Source of the DNA: an uncultured Flavobacteriaceae bacterium
GTDB lineage: Bacteria > Bacteroidota > Bacteroidia > Flavobacteriales > Flavobacteriaceae
Length of the DNA: 64,000 bases
Assembly: GCA_947500445.1 (NCBI GenBank)
Contig: CANMSB010000009.1
Coordinates: 84,033-148,032, forward strand
Direction: 5' to 3'
The stretch's first letter is position 1, and each line of letters begins with the position of its first letter. The notes under the pieces are model-generated. The model saw only the letters and a program-made list of their open reading frames with translations, was not told the origin of the DNA and did no database searches. This document shows positions 8,602 to 17,735 of the stretch, one piece after another. Both the position numbers and the translations under genes were made by a program.

Positions 8602-10401
8602 ATGTCAACAACAAAGAATATTGCGATTATTGCCCACGTAGACCACGGTAAAACGACCCTGGTAGATAAAATCATGTACCATTGTCAGCTGTTCCGTGAG
8701 AACCAGAATACCGGAGATTTGATTTTGGACAATAATGATCTGGAACGGGAGAGGGGAATAACCATCACCTCAAAGAACGTTTCAGTGGTGTATAAGGATA
8801 CCAAGATCAATATTATCGATACCCCTGGTCACGCCGATTTTGGCGGTGAAGTGGAACGGGTATTGAATATGGCCGACGGTGTTCTTTTATTGGTCGATGC
8901 ATTTGAGGGACCTATGCCCCAAACGCGTTTTGTACTACAAAAAGCGATCGATCTTGGGTTAAAGCCATGCGTTGTTGTCAATAAGGTGGACAAGGAAAAC
9001 TGCACGCCCGAGGAAGTTCATGAAAAAGTGTTCGACCTGATGTTCGAACTTGGAGCAGAAGAATGGCAGCTTGATTTTCCTGTGGTCTATGGCTCCGCCA
9101 AGAACAATTGGATGAGCGATGATTGGCAAAACGAAACCGATAACATTGAACCTTTGTTGGATATGGTGGTGGAACACATTCCCACCTTTAAACCGGAGGA
9201 AGGTACCACCCAAATGCTGATAACCTCATTGGATTTCTCTTCTTTTACAGGAAGGATCGCCATTGGTCGATTGCAGCGTGGCGTACTTAAGGAAGGACAA
9301 CAGGTTTCGTTGGTAAAACGGGATGGTAGCATTGCCAAATCAAAAATAAAGGAGCTTTTCACCTTTGAAGGCTTAGGACGTAAAAAAGTGAAAGAGGTGG
9401 CTACCGGTGACATCTGCGCTATTGTCGGACTGGAAGGTTTCGAAATTGGCGACACGATCGCCGATATCGAACATCCCGAAGGCTTAAAGACGATAGCCAT
9501 CGACGAGCCTACCATGAGCATGTTGTTTACCATTAACGACAGTCCGTTTTTTGGACAGGACGGTAAATTCGTTACGTCGCGTCACATTAAGGAACGTTTG
9601 GAGCGGGAACTGGAAAAGAACTTGGCCTTACGTGTCGGTGAAACCGACAGTGCTGATAAATTTTTGGTATTCGGCCGTGGCGTGTTGCACCTTTCGGTAT
9701 TGATCGAGACCATGAGAAGGGAAGGTTACGAATTGCAGATTGGCCAACCTCAGGTAATCATTAAGGAAATCGATGGCGTCAAATGCGAACCGATCGAATC
9801 CTTGACCATCGATCTGCCTGAAGAAGTTTCCGGACGTGCCGTAGAAATGGTGGCGATCAGAAAAGGGGAGATGACCAGTATGGAAGCAAAAGGAGATCGG
9901 ATGATCTGTGAATTCCTGATTCCTTCGCGTGGTATTATCGGACTTCGAAACCAGCTGTTGACCGCAACCGCGGGAGAAGCCATTATGGCGCACCGCTTTT
10001 TGGAATACCAACCGATGAAGGGCGATATTCCGCAGCGTCAAAATGGATCGTTGGTATCCATGGAAAAAGGGAAAGCAATACCATATTCCATAGACAAATT
10101 ACAGGATCGAGGGAAGTTCTTTGTTGATCCTGGAGAGGATATTTATGAAGGTCAGGTCATTGGTGAAAACTCTAGGGGCGATGATATGACCATCAACATC
10201 ACCAAAACCAAGAAATTGTCCAACGTTCGTTCTGCGGGAGCGGACGATAAGGCTAAAATTGTACCGGCCATTAAGTTTTCTCTGGAGGAAGCTTTGGAAT
10301 ATATTCAGAAAGATGAATATGTTGAGGTGACCCCGGCACATTTACGGTTGCGTAAAATATACTTGACAGAAGTGGAACGAAAACGAAATAAGATCGCTTA
10401 G
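8602..10401 (+). CDS. typA: ribosome-associated GTPase TypA/BipA
   Basis: The 599-residue translational GTPase starts [23 protein letters not shown] two codons upstream is also in frame, but the ATG is preferred. Visible motifs are G1 AHVDHGKTT, the switch-I region [12 protein letters not shown]3 [13 protein letters not shown]4 NKVDKE and G5 GSAKNNW. After these come the EF-G-like domains II, III and V ([18 protein letters not shown]) and the BipA-specific C-terminal domain ([20 protein letters not shown]). It acts on the ribosome in stress and cold adaptation and in assembly. It is monocistronic, with its own promoter upstream and a strong terminator 40 bp downstream. Confidence 0.97.
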   Translation: MSTTKNIAIIAHVDHGKTTLVDKIMYHCQLFRENQNTGDLILDNNDLERERGITITSKNVSVVYKDTKINIIDTPGHADFGGEVERVLNMADGVLLLVDAFEGPMPQTRFVLQKAIDLGLKPCVVVNKVDKENCTPEEVHEKVFDLMFELGAEEWQLDFPVVYGSAKNNWMSDDWQNETDNIEPLLDMVVEHIPTFKPEEGTTQMLITSLDFSSFTGRIAIGRLQRGVLKEGQQVSLVKRDGSIAKSKIKELFTFEGLGRKKVKEVATGDICAIVGLEGFEIGDTIADIEHPEGLKTIAIDEPTMSMLFTINDSPFFGQDGKFVTSRHIKERLERELEKNLALRVGETDSADKFLVFGRGVLHLSVLIETMRREGYELQIGQPQVIIKEIDGVKCEPIESLTIDLPEEVSGRAVEMVAIRKGEMTSMEAKGDRMICEFLIPSRGIIGLRNQLLTATAGEAIMAHRFLEYQPMKGDIPQRQNGSLVSMEKGKAIPYSIDKLQDRGKFFVDPGEDIYEGQVIGENSRGDDMTINITKTKKLSNVRSAGADDKAKIVPAIKFSLEEALEYIQKDEYVEVTPAHLRLRKIYLTEVERKRNKIA

Positions 10402-10442
10402 ACGCCTTACACCAGAAATGGCATTGGTTTGGTATGAGAAAT

Positions 10443-10477
10443 AAAAAAGGCCTCGATAATCATCGAGGCCTTTTTTT
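10443..10477. terminator. bidirectional terminator between typA and the ROK kinase
   Basis: A 15-bp perfect stem, AAAAAAGGCCTCGAT / ATCGAGGCCTTTTTT, closes a 4-nt loop. The A tract on one side and T tract on the other let it work on both strands for the two convergent genes. Confidence 0.95.
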
Positions 10478-10496
10478 GTTGACGCGTTCCCTGTTT

Positions 10497-11231
10497 TTAT
10501 TGTAATGCTGCTGCAGCAGCGCCTATGATTCCGGCATGATTTTTAAGCTCGGCGGGCATCACGGGTGTTTCGATGGTAATATATTTTTTATAGGCCTCAA
10601 AATCCTTTGAGGCGCCCCCACCTAAAATAATGTGATCTGGGCATACGATCAGTTCGACAAGATTTAAAAATTTATTAAAGCGTTTACCCCATTGGGCATA
10701 GCTTAGGTTTTCCCTTTCTTTTGCCGAGTCGGCCGCCCAAAGTTCAATTTTGGAGTATTTTTTATAAGGAATTTGCCCCAACTCGAAATTCGGTAGCAGT
10801 GTTCCATTAAAAAAGGCACCACTGCCAAGACCCGTACCTATGGTAATCATTAGCAACAATCCTTCCTTGCCTTTACCGACACCGTAATTAACAGTTGCAT
10901 AGCCGGCGGCATCGGCATCGTTCACTACGGTAACGTTCTGGCCCGTTTGTTCCGAAAACAGCTCGGCAACATTGCGGCCCAACCACTTTTTATGCAAATT
11001 ACCGGGCGATTTGCAGACCCCGTTTTTAATGACCGTCGGAAACCCCACACCAATGGGACCTTTGTGGTCAAAATGCGTCACGATATCGGCAACTACTTTG
11101 GCCATTTCCTTTGGTTTTCGCGATGCGGGTGTTGGAATTCGAAAACGTTTGGTCAACATTTCTCCCGTAACGGAATCCACTAATGCACCTTTCATACCCG
11201 TTCCCCCAATATCGATACCTAAAACTTCCAT
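10497..11231 (-). CDS. ppgK: ROK-family kinase, probably polyphosphate glucokinase
   Basis: The 244-residue cytoplasmic sugar kinase has the N-terminal phosphate-1 motif LGIDIGGTGMKG, the substrate loop VNDADAAG and the adenosine/phosphate-2 motif ITIGTGLGSG. There is no zinc-binding CxCGxxGC motif, as in PpgK-type rather than NagK-type ROK kinases. Overall length and the segments GFPTVIKNGVCKSPGNLHKKW and QIPYKKYSKIELWAADSA resemble polyphosphate glucokinases, which phosphorylate glucose with polyphosphate or ATP. It is convergent with typA and lies downstream of a TACTTTTG box. Donor preference cannot be read from the sequence. Confidence 0.8.
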   Translation of the reverse strand: MEVLGIDIGGTGMKGALVDSVTGEMLTKRFRIPTPASRKPKEMAKVVADIVTHFDHKGPIGVGFPTVIKNGVCKSPGNLHKKWLGRNVAELFSEQTGQNVTVVNDADAAGYATVNYGVGKGKEGLLLMITIGTGLGSGAFFNGTLLPNFELGQIPYKKYSKIELWAADSAKERENLSYAQWGKRFNKFLNLVELIVCPDHIILGGGASKDFEAYKKYITIETPVMPAELKNHAGIIGAAAAALQ

Positions 11232-11254
11232 GGAATGTGGTTAAAATTCTCGGG

Positions 11255-11262
11255 CAAAAGTA
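11255..11262 (-). promoter_or_regulatory. candidate -7 element of the ROK kinase gene
   Basis: On the minus strand TACTTTTG matches TAnnTTTG, 24 bp upstream of the ATG. No clear -33 TTG. Confidence 0.4.
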
Positions 11263-11385
11263 ACAAAAAAGTTTGGCCTTCGAATGGCATCTCTTTTTGT
11301 AGGGATAGTTACCAGGAGGTGGACATCGTTTCGGGAGTATAATTTTGGGTCGCTCCAATGGTAAAACAAAGGGCTGTTCGGGAAT

Positions 11386-12033
11386 TTATTCAATGGGATA
11401 ACTTTTTTCAAGAAGTTGTTTTCTAATTCTACTTAACGATTGTCTTTTAATGCCCAAATACGAAGCTATATCTTTTAGAGGAACTTTATGTGCCAGATCG
11501 GGATGCTTGCTCAAAAAGTACAAGTAGCGTTGTTTTGCGGGTATTCCCAAAAGAATGTTTTTTTCCTCCATTACCTCGTTCAGAAGTGTGATCTGTAGTT
11601 TTAAAAGCAACATTTGTAGTTTTGGGCGGTCCGCTACTATTGCATTATAAGTATTTACCGGGACTATTAACATAGTTCCCGAAGTAATGCTTTGAATTCC
11701 CTCATTGCTAGGTAGGCCAGAGGAGAAACTTCCCATAATGGTAAAGAATGAAGAAGGACCGTACATATATCTTGTAATGGTTTCCGTTGTTTCCTTCCTG
11801 ATATAAGTTTTTACGTAACCGGCAATAAGAAACCCCATAAAATTACAGACCTGTCCAGGTTTTGATAGGATAGAGTTGGCCTCAAAGGATATTTCCTTAA
11901 AGACTTCTTTTGACAACGATATTTCTTTTTTGTCGAGGCCCATACCTTCTAGGGCATCATGTAATTTGCGGTAATACATCGGTGTACTAATATGTTGGTA
12001 CAAGATAGTATCTATTATAACATTGTTGGACAT
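11386..12033 (-). CDS. Crp/Fnr-family transcriptional regulator
   Basis: The 215-residue protein starts at the ATG at 12033 (MSNNVIID). A TTG start 21 bp upstream is less likely. The N-terminal two thirds form a cyclic-nucleotide-binding-like beta-roll (ANSILSKPGQVCNFMGFLIAG, followed by an aromatic stretch RYMYGPSSFF). The C-terminus has a helix-turn-helix with recognition helix IKRQSLSRIRKQL after LKDIASYLG. The cAMP phosphate-binding motif is not recognisable, so the ligand is unknown. It is divergent from the GH5 gene with 176 bp between starts, which makes the glycosidase a candidate target. Confidence 0.88.
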   Translation of the reverse strand: MSNNVIIDTILYQHISTPMYYRKLHDALEGMGLDKKEISLSKEVFKEISFEANSILSKPGQVCNFMGFLIAGYVKTYIRKETTETITRYMYGPSSFFTIMGSFSSGLPSNEGIQSITSGTMLIVPVNTYNAIVADRPKLQMLLLKLQITLLNEVMEEKNILLGIPAKQRYLYFLSKHPDLAHKVPLKDIASYLGIKRQSLSRIRKQLLEKSYPIE

Positions 12034-12074
12034 AGATATAGGATAGCCCTGCAAGTCAAAAATAGTTTTTTAAG

Positions 12075-12096
12075 CTATCCGATATGCAATGGATAG
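12075..12096. promoter_or_regulatory. inverted repeat between the Crp-family gene and GH5
   Basis: CTATCC (12075-12080) and GGATAG (12091-12096) are perfect 6-bp arms separated by 10 bp, in the intergenic region shared by the regulator and the glycosidase. The spacing fits a dimeric regulator operator. Only position and symmetry support this. Confidence 0.3.
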
Positions 12097-12209
12097 GCTT
12101 TGTTCAGGTATTTCGTCACATATGTTAACACGTATTTTAGAAAAGTTTCGTTTATACATAGATATTAGGTCCGGTCAACGGACTGGCTACTTACAATAAT
12201 TGGTGTAAA

Positions 12210-13406
12210 ATGAATTTAAAAAAGACTATCATCGTTTTGTTTTGGACAGTTTTGCTTTTTCCTGACGGAATGACTGCCCAAGGGTTTGTGCATTTGGAGA
12301 ATGGAAAGCTTATGGATGGTTCTTCCGATACCATCTCGTTAAATGCAATTAACATTGGAGGTTGGTTGCTTTGGGAAGGTTGGATCTGGGGAGGTGGATT
12401 TCACTCCGAGAAAAGAATAATGCGGAACGTCACAAAAGTTATCGATAGGGAATACGCTGCTCATTTTCAAAAAACGATCTACAAGAACTATGTAACGAAA
12501 AAAGATATTATTGCAATTAAAAAAGCAGGCTTCAATAGTATTCGTATCCCGATCAATCATGCCGTACTGGATGGGGGAGTACCAGGCGGCATGATTTATG
12601 AAGAGCGCTTTTATTGGTTAGATCAAATATTGCAATGGTGCCAGGAGGAACAGATTTATGCTATTTTGGATTTACATGCATTGCCCGGTGGCCAGAACAA
12701 AGTATTTATATCGGATCCCGATGAAGTTGATTTATGGAAAAGTCCGGTACACCGGCGGCAAACAATTCGAATTTGGTCGGCGATCGCGCAACGTTATCAA
12801 AACAATACTATTGTTGCCGGTTATGATTTGATAAATGAGCCAAGTGTTAAGGACTGCTCGCAGTTATTGGGTCTTTACACAGGCATTATCGGTGCTATCA
12901 GGGAGGTTGATAAAAATCATTTGTTAATTGTAGAAGGAAACAAATTCGCGCACTCTTTCAAGTGCTTTGATTCCCTTTTGGACACAAATCAAATTTTTAG
13001 TTTTCATTTTTACCCTTGGTTCCGTGGGAACAAGGGAAAACAACGTAAGCTAAAATCACATAGTGATTTTGCCAAGAAGGTCGGCGCACCGGTATGGTGC
13101 GGAGAATGGGGTGAAGATTCGATAGATGATCTTACGACCATAGGAACACTTTTGGTCAGCGAGGTATATGATTTTTGTGGAACGGCTTTTTGGACATGGA
13201 AAAAAGCGGTTACCAGTTCCCATCCAGCAGTGAATGAAATTACAGTGACCAAGAACATGAAGCGTCTTCTTAAGGGAAAGAGCCCAAGGAAGTCGGACAG
13301 CGCCCAAAAAGAACTGGACCTATTTTTAAAGAATGTTGATATCGATCTTACTAAGCGGGACGAACGCTTGATAACGCTGTTCAATACCATGTTCCTGAAC
13401 AATTGA
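12210..13406 (+). CDS. secreted glycoside hydrolase family 5 (cellulase-like)
   Basis: The 398-residue exported enzyme has signal peptide MNLKKTIIVLFWTVLLFPDGMTAQ. GH5 landmarks are the N-terminal NIGGWLLWEGWIW, NSIRIPINH at strand 2, ILDLHALPG at strand 3, the acid/base Glu in YDLINEP (E210), a late SFHFYPW, and the nucleophile Glu in WCGEWGED (E299). The family hydrolyses beta-glucans, mannans and related glycans. NIGGWL and the compact single-domain layout resemble exo-beta-1,3-glucanase-like subfamilies, but the substrate is not certain. There is no carbohydrate-binding module and no type IX secretion C-terminal domain. The divergent Crp-family regulator may control it. Confidence 0.88.
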   Translation: MNLKKTIIVLFWTVLLFPDGMTAQGFVHLENGKLMDGSSDTISLNAINIGGWLLWEGWIWGGGFHSEKRIMRNVTKVIDREYAAHFQKTIYKNYVTKKDIIAIKKAGFNSIRIPINHAVLDGGVPGGMIYEERFYWLDQILQWCQEEQIYAILDLHALPGGQNKVFISDPDEVDLWKSPVHRRQTIRIWSAIAQRYQNNTIVAGYDLINEPSVKDCSQLLGLYTGIIGAIREVDKNHLLIVEGNKFAHSFKCFDSLLDTNQIFSFHFYPWFRGNKGKQRKLKSHSDFAKKVGAPVWCGEWGEDSIDDLTTIGTLLVSEVYDFCGTAFWTWKKAVTSSHPAVNEITVTKNMKRLLKGKSPRKSDSAQKELDLFLKNVDIDLTKRDERLITLFNTMFLNN

Positions 13407-13596
13407 TTGGGATCGTAGGGAAGTCGTCCGATAGTGTCCCACCTAGGTCAAAATTCAACAGGCTTTGGGAAAGCGCATCAAAGCCCTTTGAAAAAATTAC
13501 ATTTCAAAAATAGCTTATTAGATTAAAAATAAGGATGAGGCCGCCATAGATAGCAAAGAAATGTGAAATACCATGATGTTCGAACAAGAAATTGTT

Positions 13597-14280
13597 CTAA
13601 ACTGCCCGTTGTACCACTTCGAAAACCTTGCCGTTGTCACATTTTAAGGTTTTCGATGGAAATTTTAAGATGAGCGCATAGTCATGTGTCGCCATTAAAA
13701 TGGTACGGCCCGATTTGTTGATGTCCTGCAACACTTTCATGACCTCTACGCTGGTTTGCGGATCCAAATTGCCCGTAGGCTCATCGGCGATGATCAGTTC
13801 AGGGTCGTTTAAAAGGGCCCTGGCAATGGCGATACGTTGTTGTTCTCCACCGGAAATTTCATGTGGAAACTTAAAGCCTTTGGTTTTCATGCCCACTTTA
13901 TCCAAAACTGCTTCAATTTTTGCGGTCATTTTTTGCGCGTCTTTCCAGCCGGTAGCCTTTAAAACGAACTTCAGGTTATTGTTGATGTTGCGGTCGGGCA
14001 ACAGTTTAAAGTCCTGAAATACGATGCCCAATTTTCGGCGTAAAAAAGGGATGTCCTTCTCTTTGAGCTTTTGAAGGTCGAAGTCCACAATAGTTCCGTT
14101 ACCTTTTTTAAGCGGAATATCCCCGTAAAGGGTTTTCATAAAACTACTTTTTCCACTACCGGTCTTTCCGATGAGGTATACGAACTCTCCCGAGTCGATG
14201 CTCAGGGTTACGTCCTTTAATACGAGACTGTCCTTTTGAAAGATGTTGGCATCCGTAAGTTGTAAAATGGTCTCCGGCAT
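13597..14280 (-). CDS. ftsE: FtsE-like ABC transporter ATP-binding protein
   Basis: The 227-residue ATPase has Walker A GKTGSGKSS, Q-loop VFQDFKLLPD, signature SGGEQQR, Walker B LIIADEPTGNLDP and the switch His in MATHDYALI. The VFQDFKLLPDRNI segment is characteristic of FtsE. FtsE works with the membrane protein FtsX to activate peptidoglycan hydrolases at the septum. No FtsX-like gene is adjacent: upstream is a 410-bp gene-free region and downstream the convergent GH5. A LolD/MacB-type exporter ATPase is the alternative. Confidence 0.85.
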   Translation of the reverse strand: MPETILQLTDANIFQKDSLVLKDVTLSIDSGEFVYLIGKTGSGKSSFMKTLYGDIPLKKGNGTIVDFDLQKLKEKDIPFLRRKLGIVFQDFKLLPDRNINNNLKFVLKATGWKDAQKMTAKIEAVLDKVGMKTKGFKFPHEISGGEQQRIAIARALLNDPELIIADEPTGNLDPQTSVEVMKVLQDINKSGRTILMATHDYALILKFPSKTLKCDNGKVFEVVQRAV

Positions 14281-14690
14281 GGCTATTTAAGATTTTGGGT
14301 CGTGCGTAAAACACCGTTCAAAGGCGTTGAAAAGGAGGGGTTTTAGTTCCCGATTACGCACATTTGTTGATATAAAAGTAATAAGTTCCCGGGGATATAA
14401 ACGGGCACTGCCGTTAAAATCTTTTCTTTTGGAAATATGATAAATCCGTTTATGCTTTTGTTGCAACCGAAAAAACCGGCTTTTGTGCCCTAGCGAAGTT
14501 ATTTTTAGTGAGCATAACTGGGCTAGGGACATTAAAATGGGAAAGTCAGGGTGTAAAATGCGACCCCGACGCCTCGCAGGTAGGTAAAAGAAAACGTTTA
14601 AACGAACTCAAAATATACTTAGGCATCATATTTGTCGTTATAGCTTTTAGTAAAGGAACAACTCAAAACGAGTTCAATAGTTAGAACACT
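14281..14690. other. 410-bp divergent intergenic region with a conserved-looking hairpin
   Basis: No credible gene lies between ftsE (-) and the TPR gene (+). A minus-strand frame of 81 codons at 14287-14532 has no recognisable composition and is rejected. The notable content is a symmetric stem-loop at 14488-14528. Confidence 0.6.
14488..14528. ncRNA. candidate structured RNA element
   Basis: The outer stem CCCTAGC/GCTAGGG (7 bp), a symmetric 2x2 internal loop (GA/GG) and the inner stem AGTTAT/ATAACT (6 bp) enclose an 11-nt loop. Thirteen paired bases with a symmetric internal loop are unlikely by chance in this AT-leaning spacer. There is no T tract on either side, so it is not a simple terminator. 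Strand and function are unknown. Confidence 0.35.
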
Positions 14691-17600
14691 ATGCTCAATA
14701 AAACAACCGCTTTGATCCCCTTTTTTATGGGGATGGTTTTTTCGGGAATCGCCCAGGAGACCAAAATTTACACCCACGACGATAAGGACTACCAGCAGGC
14801 CTTGGCATTGTACAACAATGAACAATATCAGGCCGCACAGACCATTTTTTCTAATGTAAAGAATACGACCGAAAATTTGGAAACGAAGGCGAACAGCGCG
14901 TATTACGAAGCCAACGCCGCCGTTCGGCTGAATCAGTTGGGCGCCGATCGATTAATGGAGGATTTTGTGGAAAACTATCCCACATCCACCAAAAGGAACG
15001 TGGCTTTTGCCGATGTTGCGGAATATTATTTCGAGACCGGAAAGTATCCCTATGCGCTTAAATGGTACAATAAGGTTGACCAAAAGGCCCTATCGAGCAA
15101 GGAGATGGGCAAATTCAATTTTAATTACGGCTATTCCCTTTTCTCTTCCGGCAAGCAAAAGGAAGCGGAACGTTACCTCGAAAAAGTAAGCGACTCCCCC
15201 ACATATGGCTCTCAGGCGAAGTACTACTTAGGATATATTTCCTACCAGCAAGATGATTATGAGGAAGCCAACCAACGTTTCGATCAAATTAACGACCCTG
15301 AACTGCTGGCCGAAAAACTGAGCTACTACCAGGCGGACATGAACTTTAAACTGGGCAAATTCGAAAAGGCCATTGCCTTGGCCAAACAGCAGTTGCCAAA
15401 GTCGGACCGAAGTGAGAAATCGGAGTTGAACAAAATTATTGGGGAAAGCTATTTTAACATGAAGCAATATGCCGATGCGATTCCGTATTTGGAAGCGTAT
15501 CGCGGTAAAAAAGGAAAATGGAGCAATACCGATTACTATCTGTTGGGATATAGCTATTACAAGCAAGGCGATTTTGCCAACGCTATTCAACAGTTCAATA
15601 AAATTATCGGCGGTACCAATAGCGTTTCGCAAAATGCGTATTATCATCTTGCGGAATGTTACCTGAAACTGGAAAAAAAGCAGGAGGCGCTCAATGCCTT
15701 TCGCAACGCCTCCCAAATGGAATTCTCGGCCGAAATCCAAAAAGACGCGTATTTGAACTATGCCCGATTGAGTTATGAAATCGGTAACGCTTACGAACCG
15801 GTGCCCCTTGTCATTTCAAGTTATTTGGAGCGTTTCCCGAACGACGACCATCAGCAGGAAATGCAAGAACTACTCGTCGATTCCTATATCACTTCCAAAA
15901 ACTTTGCCGGGGCAATGGAGCTTTTGGAAAAGAACAAAGGTTTCGCAAGCAAGGCCACCTATCAAAAAGTGGCCTATTATAGAGGAATCGAATTGTTTAT
16001 GGAAGGCGACTTTGGGGCCGCTTCCGAGGTGCTCCAAAAATCGTTAGGCAGTGCCGAGGATGCGTTATTCAAGGCCAGGGCCCATTATTGGAAAGGGGAA
16101 GCGGAATATCAATTGAACCGTTTTGAACAGGCATTGACCAATTTTATTGCCTTTCGTGACAATCCTATCTCCAAATCTACCGAAGTGTTCAACGATTTTG
16201 AGTACAACTTGGGATACACCTATTTTAAACTTCGAAAATACCCGGAGGCCATATCAAGTTTTCAACGTTTTACGGCATCGAATACCGATGATGTCCAAAA
16301 AAAATATGATGGGTTTTTACGTTTAGGGGATAGCCACTTTGTTACCCGGGCGTATTGGCCTGCCATAGAAACCTATAACATGGCGTTGGAGTTGTCGGGA
16401 CCGCAAAAGGATTATGCCGCCTATCAAAAAGCGATGAGCTACGGTTTTGTGGATCGTAGAGATACAAAAATTGAAGAGTTGGATCGTTTTGTATCCGCCT
16501 ATCCGAAATCCACCCTTAAAGATGATGCCCTTTTCGAACTTGGCAATACCTATGTGTCTTCCGGAAAAGAACAGCAGGGATTACGAACGTACGATGTGCT
16601 GATTACCGAGTACGGCCGAAGTAAATTAGTGCCCCAGGCGCTTATGCGACAAGGGTTGGTCCACTATAACGGCAGCCGGAACGAACAAGCTTTGGCCAAA
16701 TTTAAAACGGTGGTACGGGATTTCCCCAATACCCAAGAGGCCATACAGGCCGTTGCAACGGCAAAACTGATCTATGTGGACTTGGGTAGGGTGGACGAGT
16801 ATGCCGCTTGGGTGAAAAACCTGGATTTTGTAGAAGTTACCGATTCCGAACTTGACAACGCCACATTCGAATCGGCCGACAAGCAAAATTTAGAAGGAAA
16901 GAAAGACGCGGCAATCAAGGGGTATGAAAAATACCTACAACAATTTCCCAACGGACGGCACGCTATCAAGGCCAACTTTAAGCTCGCGCAACTGTATTTT
17001 GCTAAAGGGGAAAAAGAAAAAGCACTGGCCAATTACCGTGTGGTGGCGGACAAGGGAAGCAATGAATATGCCGAGCAGGCACTTACCAGGGTTTGCGAGG
17101 TATATATCGGTAAGGATGATTATACGAGCGCACTTCCCTATTTGGAACGACTGGAAGCTACGGCCGACATTCAACAGAACCGGACCTTTGCCCAATCGAA
17201 TTTGATGAAAGGGTACTACCAACAAAAAAATTACGATCAAACCTTGGCATATGCCGAAAAAGTGTTGGCGACCCCTAGTATCGATAACAGGATAAAGAGT
17301 GATGCCAAAATTATGATCGCTCGCTCGGCCATAGCCACGGGGGACGACCAAATAGCGGAAGAGGCCTATGGGGAGGTCTTAAAAATTGCCAGCGGTGCCA
17401 CTGCTGCGGAGGCACTATACTACAGTGCGTATTTTATGAACAGGTCTTCCGATTATGAAAATTCCAACACTGCGGTACAGCGTTTGGCAAAGGATTATGC
17501 GGCCTATAAGGAGTGGGGCGGAAAAGGGCTGTTGATCATGGCCAAGAATTTCTATGCGCTGGGCGATGCCTATCAAGCCACTTATATCTTGGAAAGCGTT

Positions 17601-17711
17601 ATCGATAATTTTGCCCAATATCCAGAAATCGTTTCCGAAGCGAAGGGAGAGTTGAGCATTATAAAATCCAAAGAAGCAAAAAGCAATTCGTCGGTAGATC
17701 CCCGAAATTAA
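14691..17711 (+). CDS. large secreted/periplasmic tetratricopeptide-repeat protein
   Basis: The 1006-residue protein has a signal peptide (LIPFFMGMVFSGIAQ) and then TPR-type helical repeats over almost its whole length: YYLGYISYQQDDYEEANQ, YLLGYSYYKQGDFANAIQ, YHLAECYLKLEKKQEALNA, FRLGDSHF-like units and others. Such arrays are protein-interaction scaffolds in the periplasm or at the outer membrane. The stop is followed 24 bp later by a beta-barrel protein on the same strand, so the two probably form a functional pair. The specific role is unknown. Confidence 0.88.
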   Translation: MLNKTTALIPFFMGMVFSGIAQETKIYTHDDKDYQQALALYNNEQYQAAQTIFSNVKNTTENLETKANSAYYEANAAVRLNQLGADRLMEDFVENYPTSTKRNVAFADVAEYYFETGKYPYALKWYNKVDQKALSSKEMGKFNFNYGYSLFSSGKQKEAERYLEKVSDSPTYGSQAKYYLGYISYQQDDYEEANQRFDQINDPELLAEKLSYYQADMNFKLGKFEKAIALAKQQLPKSDRSEKSELNKIIGESYFNMKQYADAIPYLEAYRGKKGKWSNTDYYLLGYSYYKQGDFANAIQQFNKIIGGTNSVSQNAYYHLAECYLKLEKKQEALNAFRNASQMEFSAEIQKDAYLNYARLSYEIGNAYEPVPLVISSYLERFPNDDHQQEMQELLVDSYITSKNFAGAMELLEKNKGFASKATYQKVAYYRGIELFMEGDFGAASEVLQKSLGSAEDALFKARAHYWKGEAEYQLNRFEQALTNFIAFRDNPISKSTEVFNDFEYNLGYTYFKLRKYPEAISSFQRFTASNTDDVQKKYDGFLRLGDSHFVTRAYWPAIETYNMALELSGPQKDYAAYQKAMSYGFVDRRDTKIEELDRFVSAYPKSTLKDDALFELGNTYVSSGKEQQGLRTYDVLITEYGRSKLVPQALMRQGLVHYNGSRNEQALAKFKTVVRDFPNTQEAIQAVATAKLIYVDLGRVDEYAAWVKNLDFVEVTDSELDNATFESADKQNLEGKKDAAIKGYEKYLQQFPNGRHAIKANFKLAQLYFAKGEKEKALANYRVVADKGSNEYAEQALTRVCEVYIGKDDYTSALPYLERLEATADIQQNRTFAQSNLMKGYYQQKNYDQTLAYAEKVLATPSIDNRIKSDAKIMIARSAIATGDDQIAEEAYGEVLKIASGATAAEALYYSAYFMNRSSDYENSNTAVQRLAKDYAAYKEWGGKGLLIMAKNFYALGDAYQATYILESVIDNFAQYPEIVSEAKGELSIIKSKEAKSNSSVDPRN

Positions 17712-17735
17712 ATTACCTACACAAAAGAACACTGT

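Noticed and set aside
14287..14532. 81-codon minus-strand open frame upstream of ftsE
   Set aside because: It has no recognisable motif, mixed composition and no start context; it overlaps a structured intergenic region and looks like chance.
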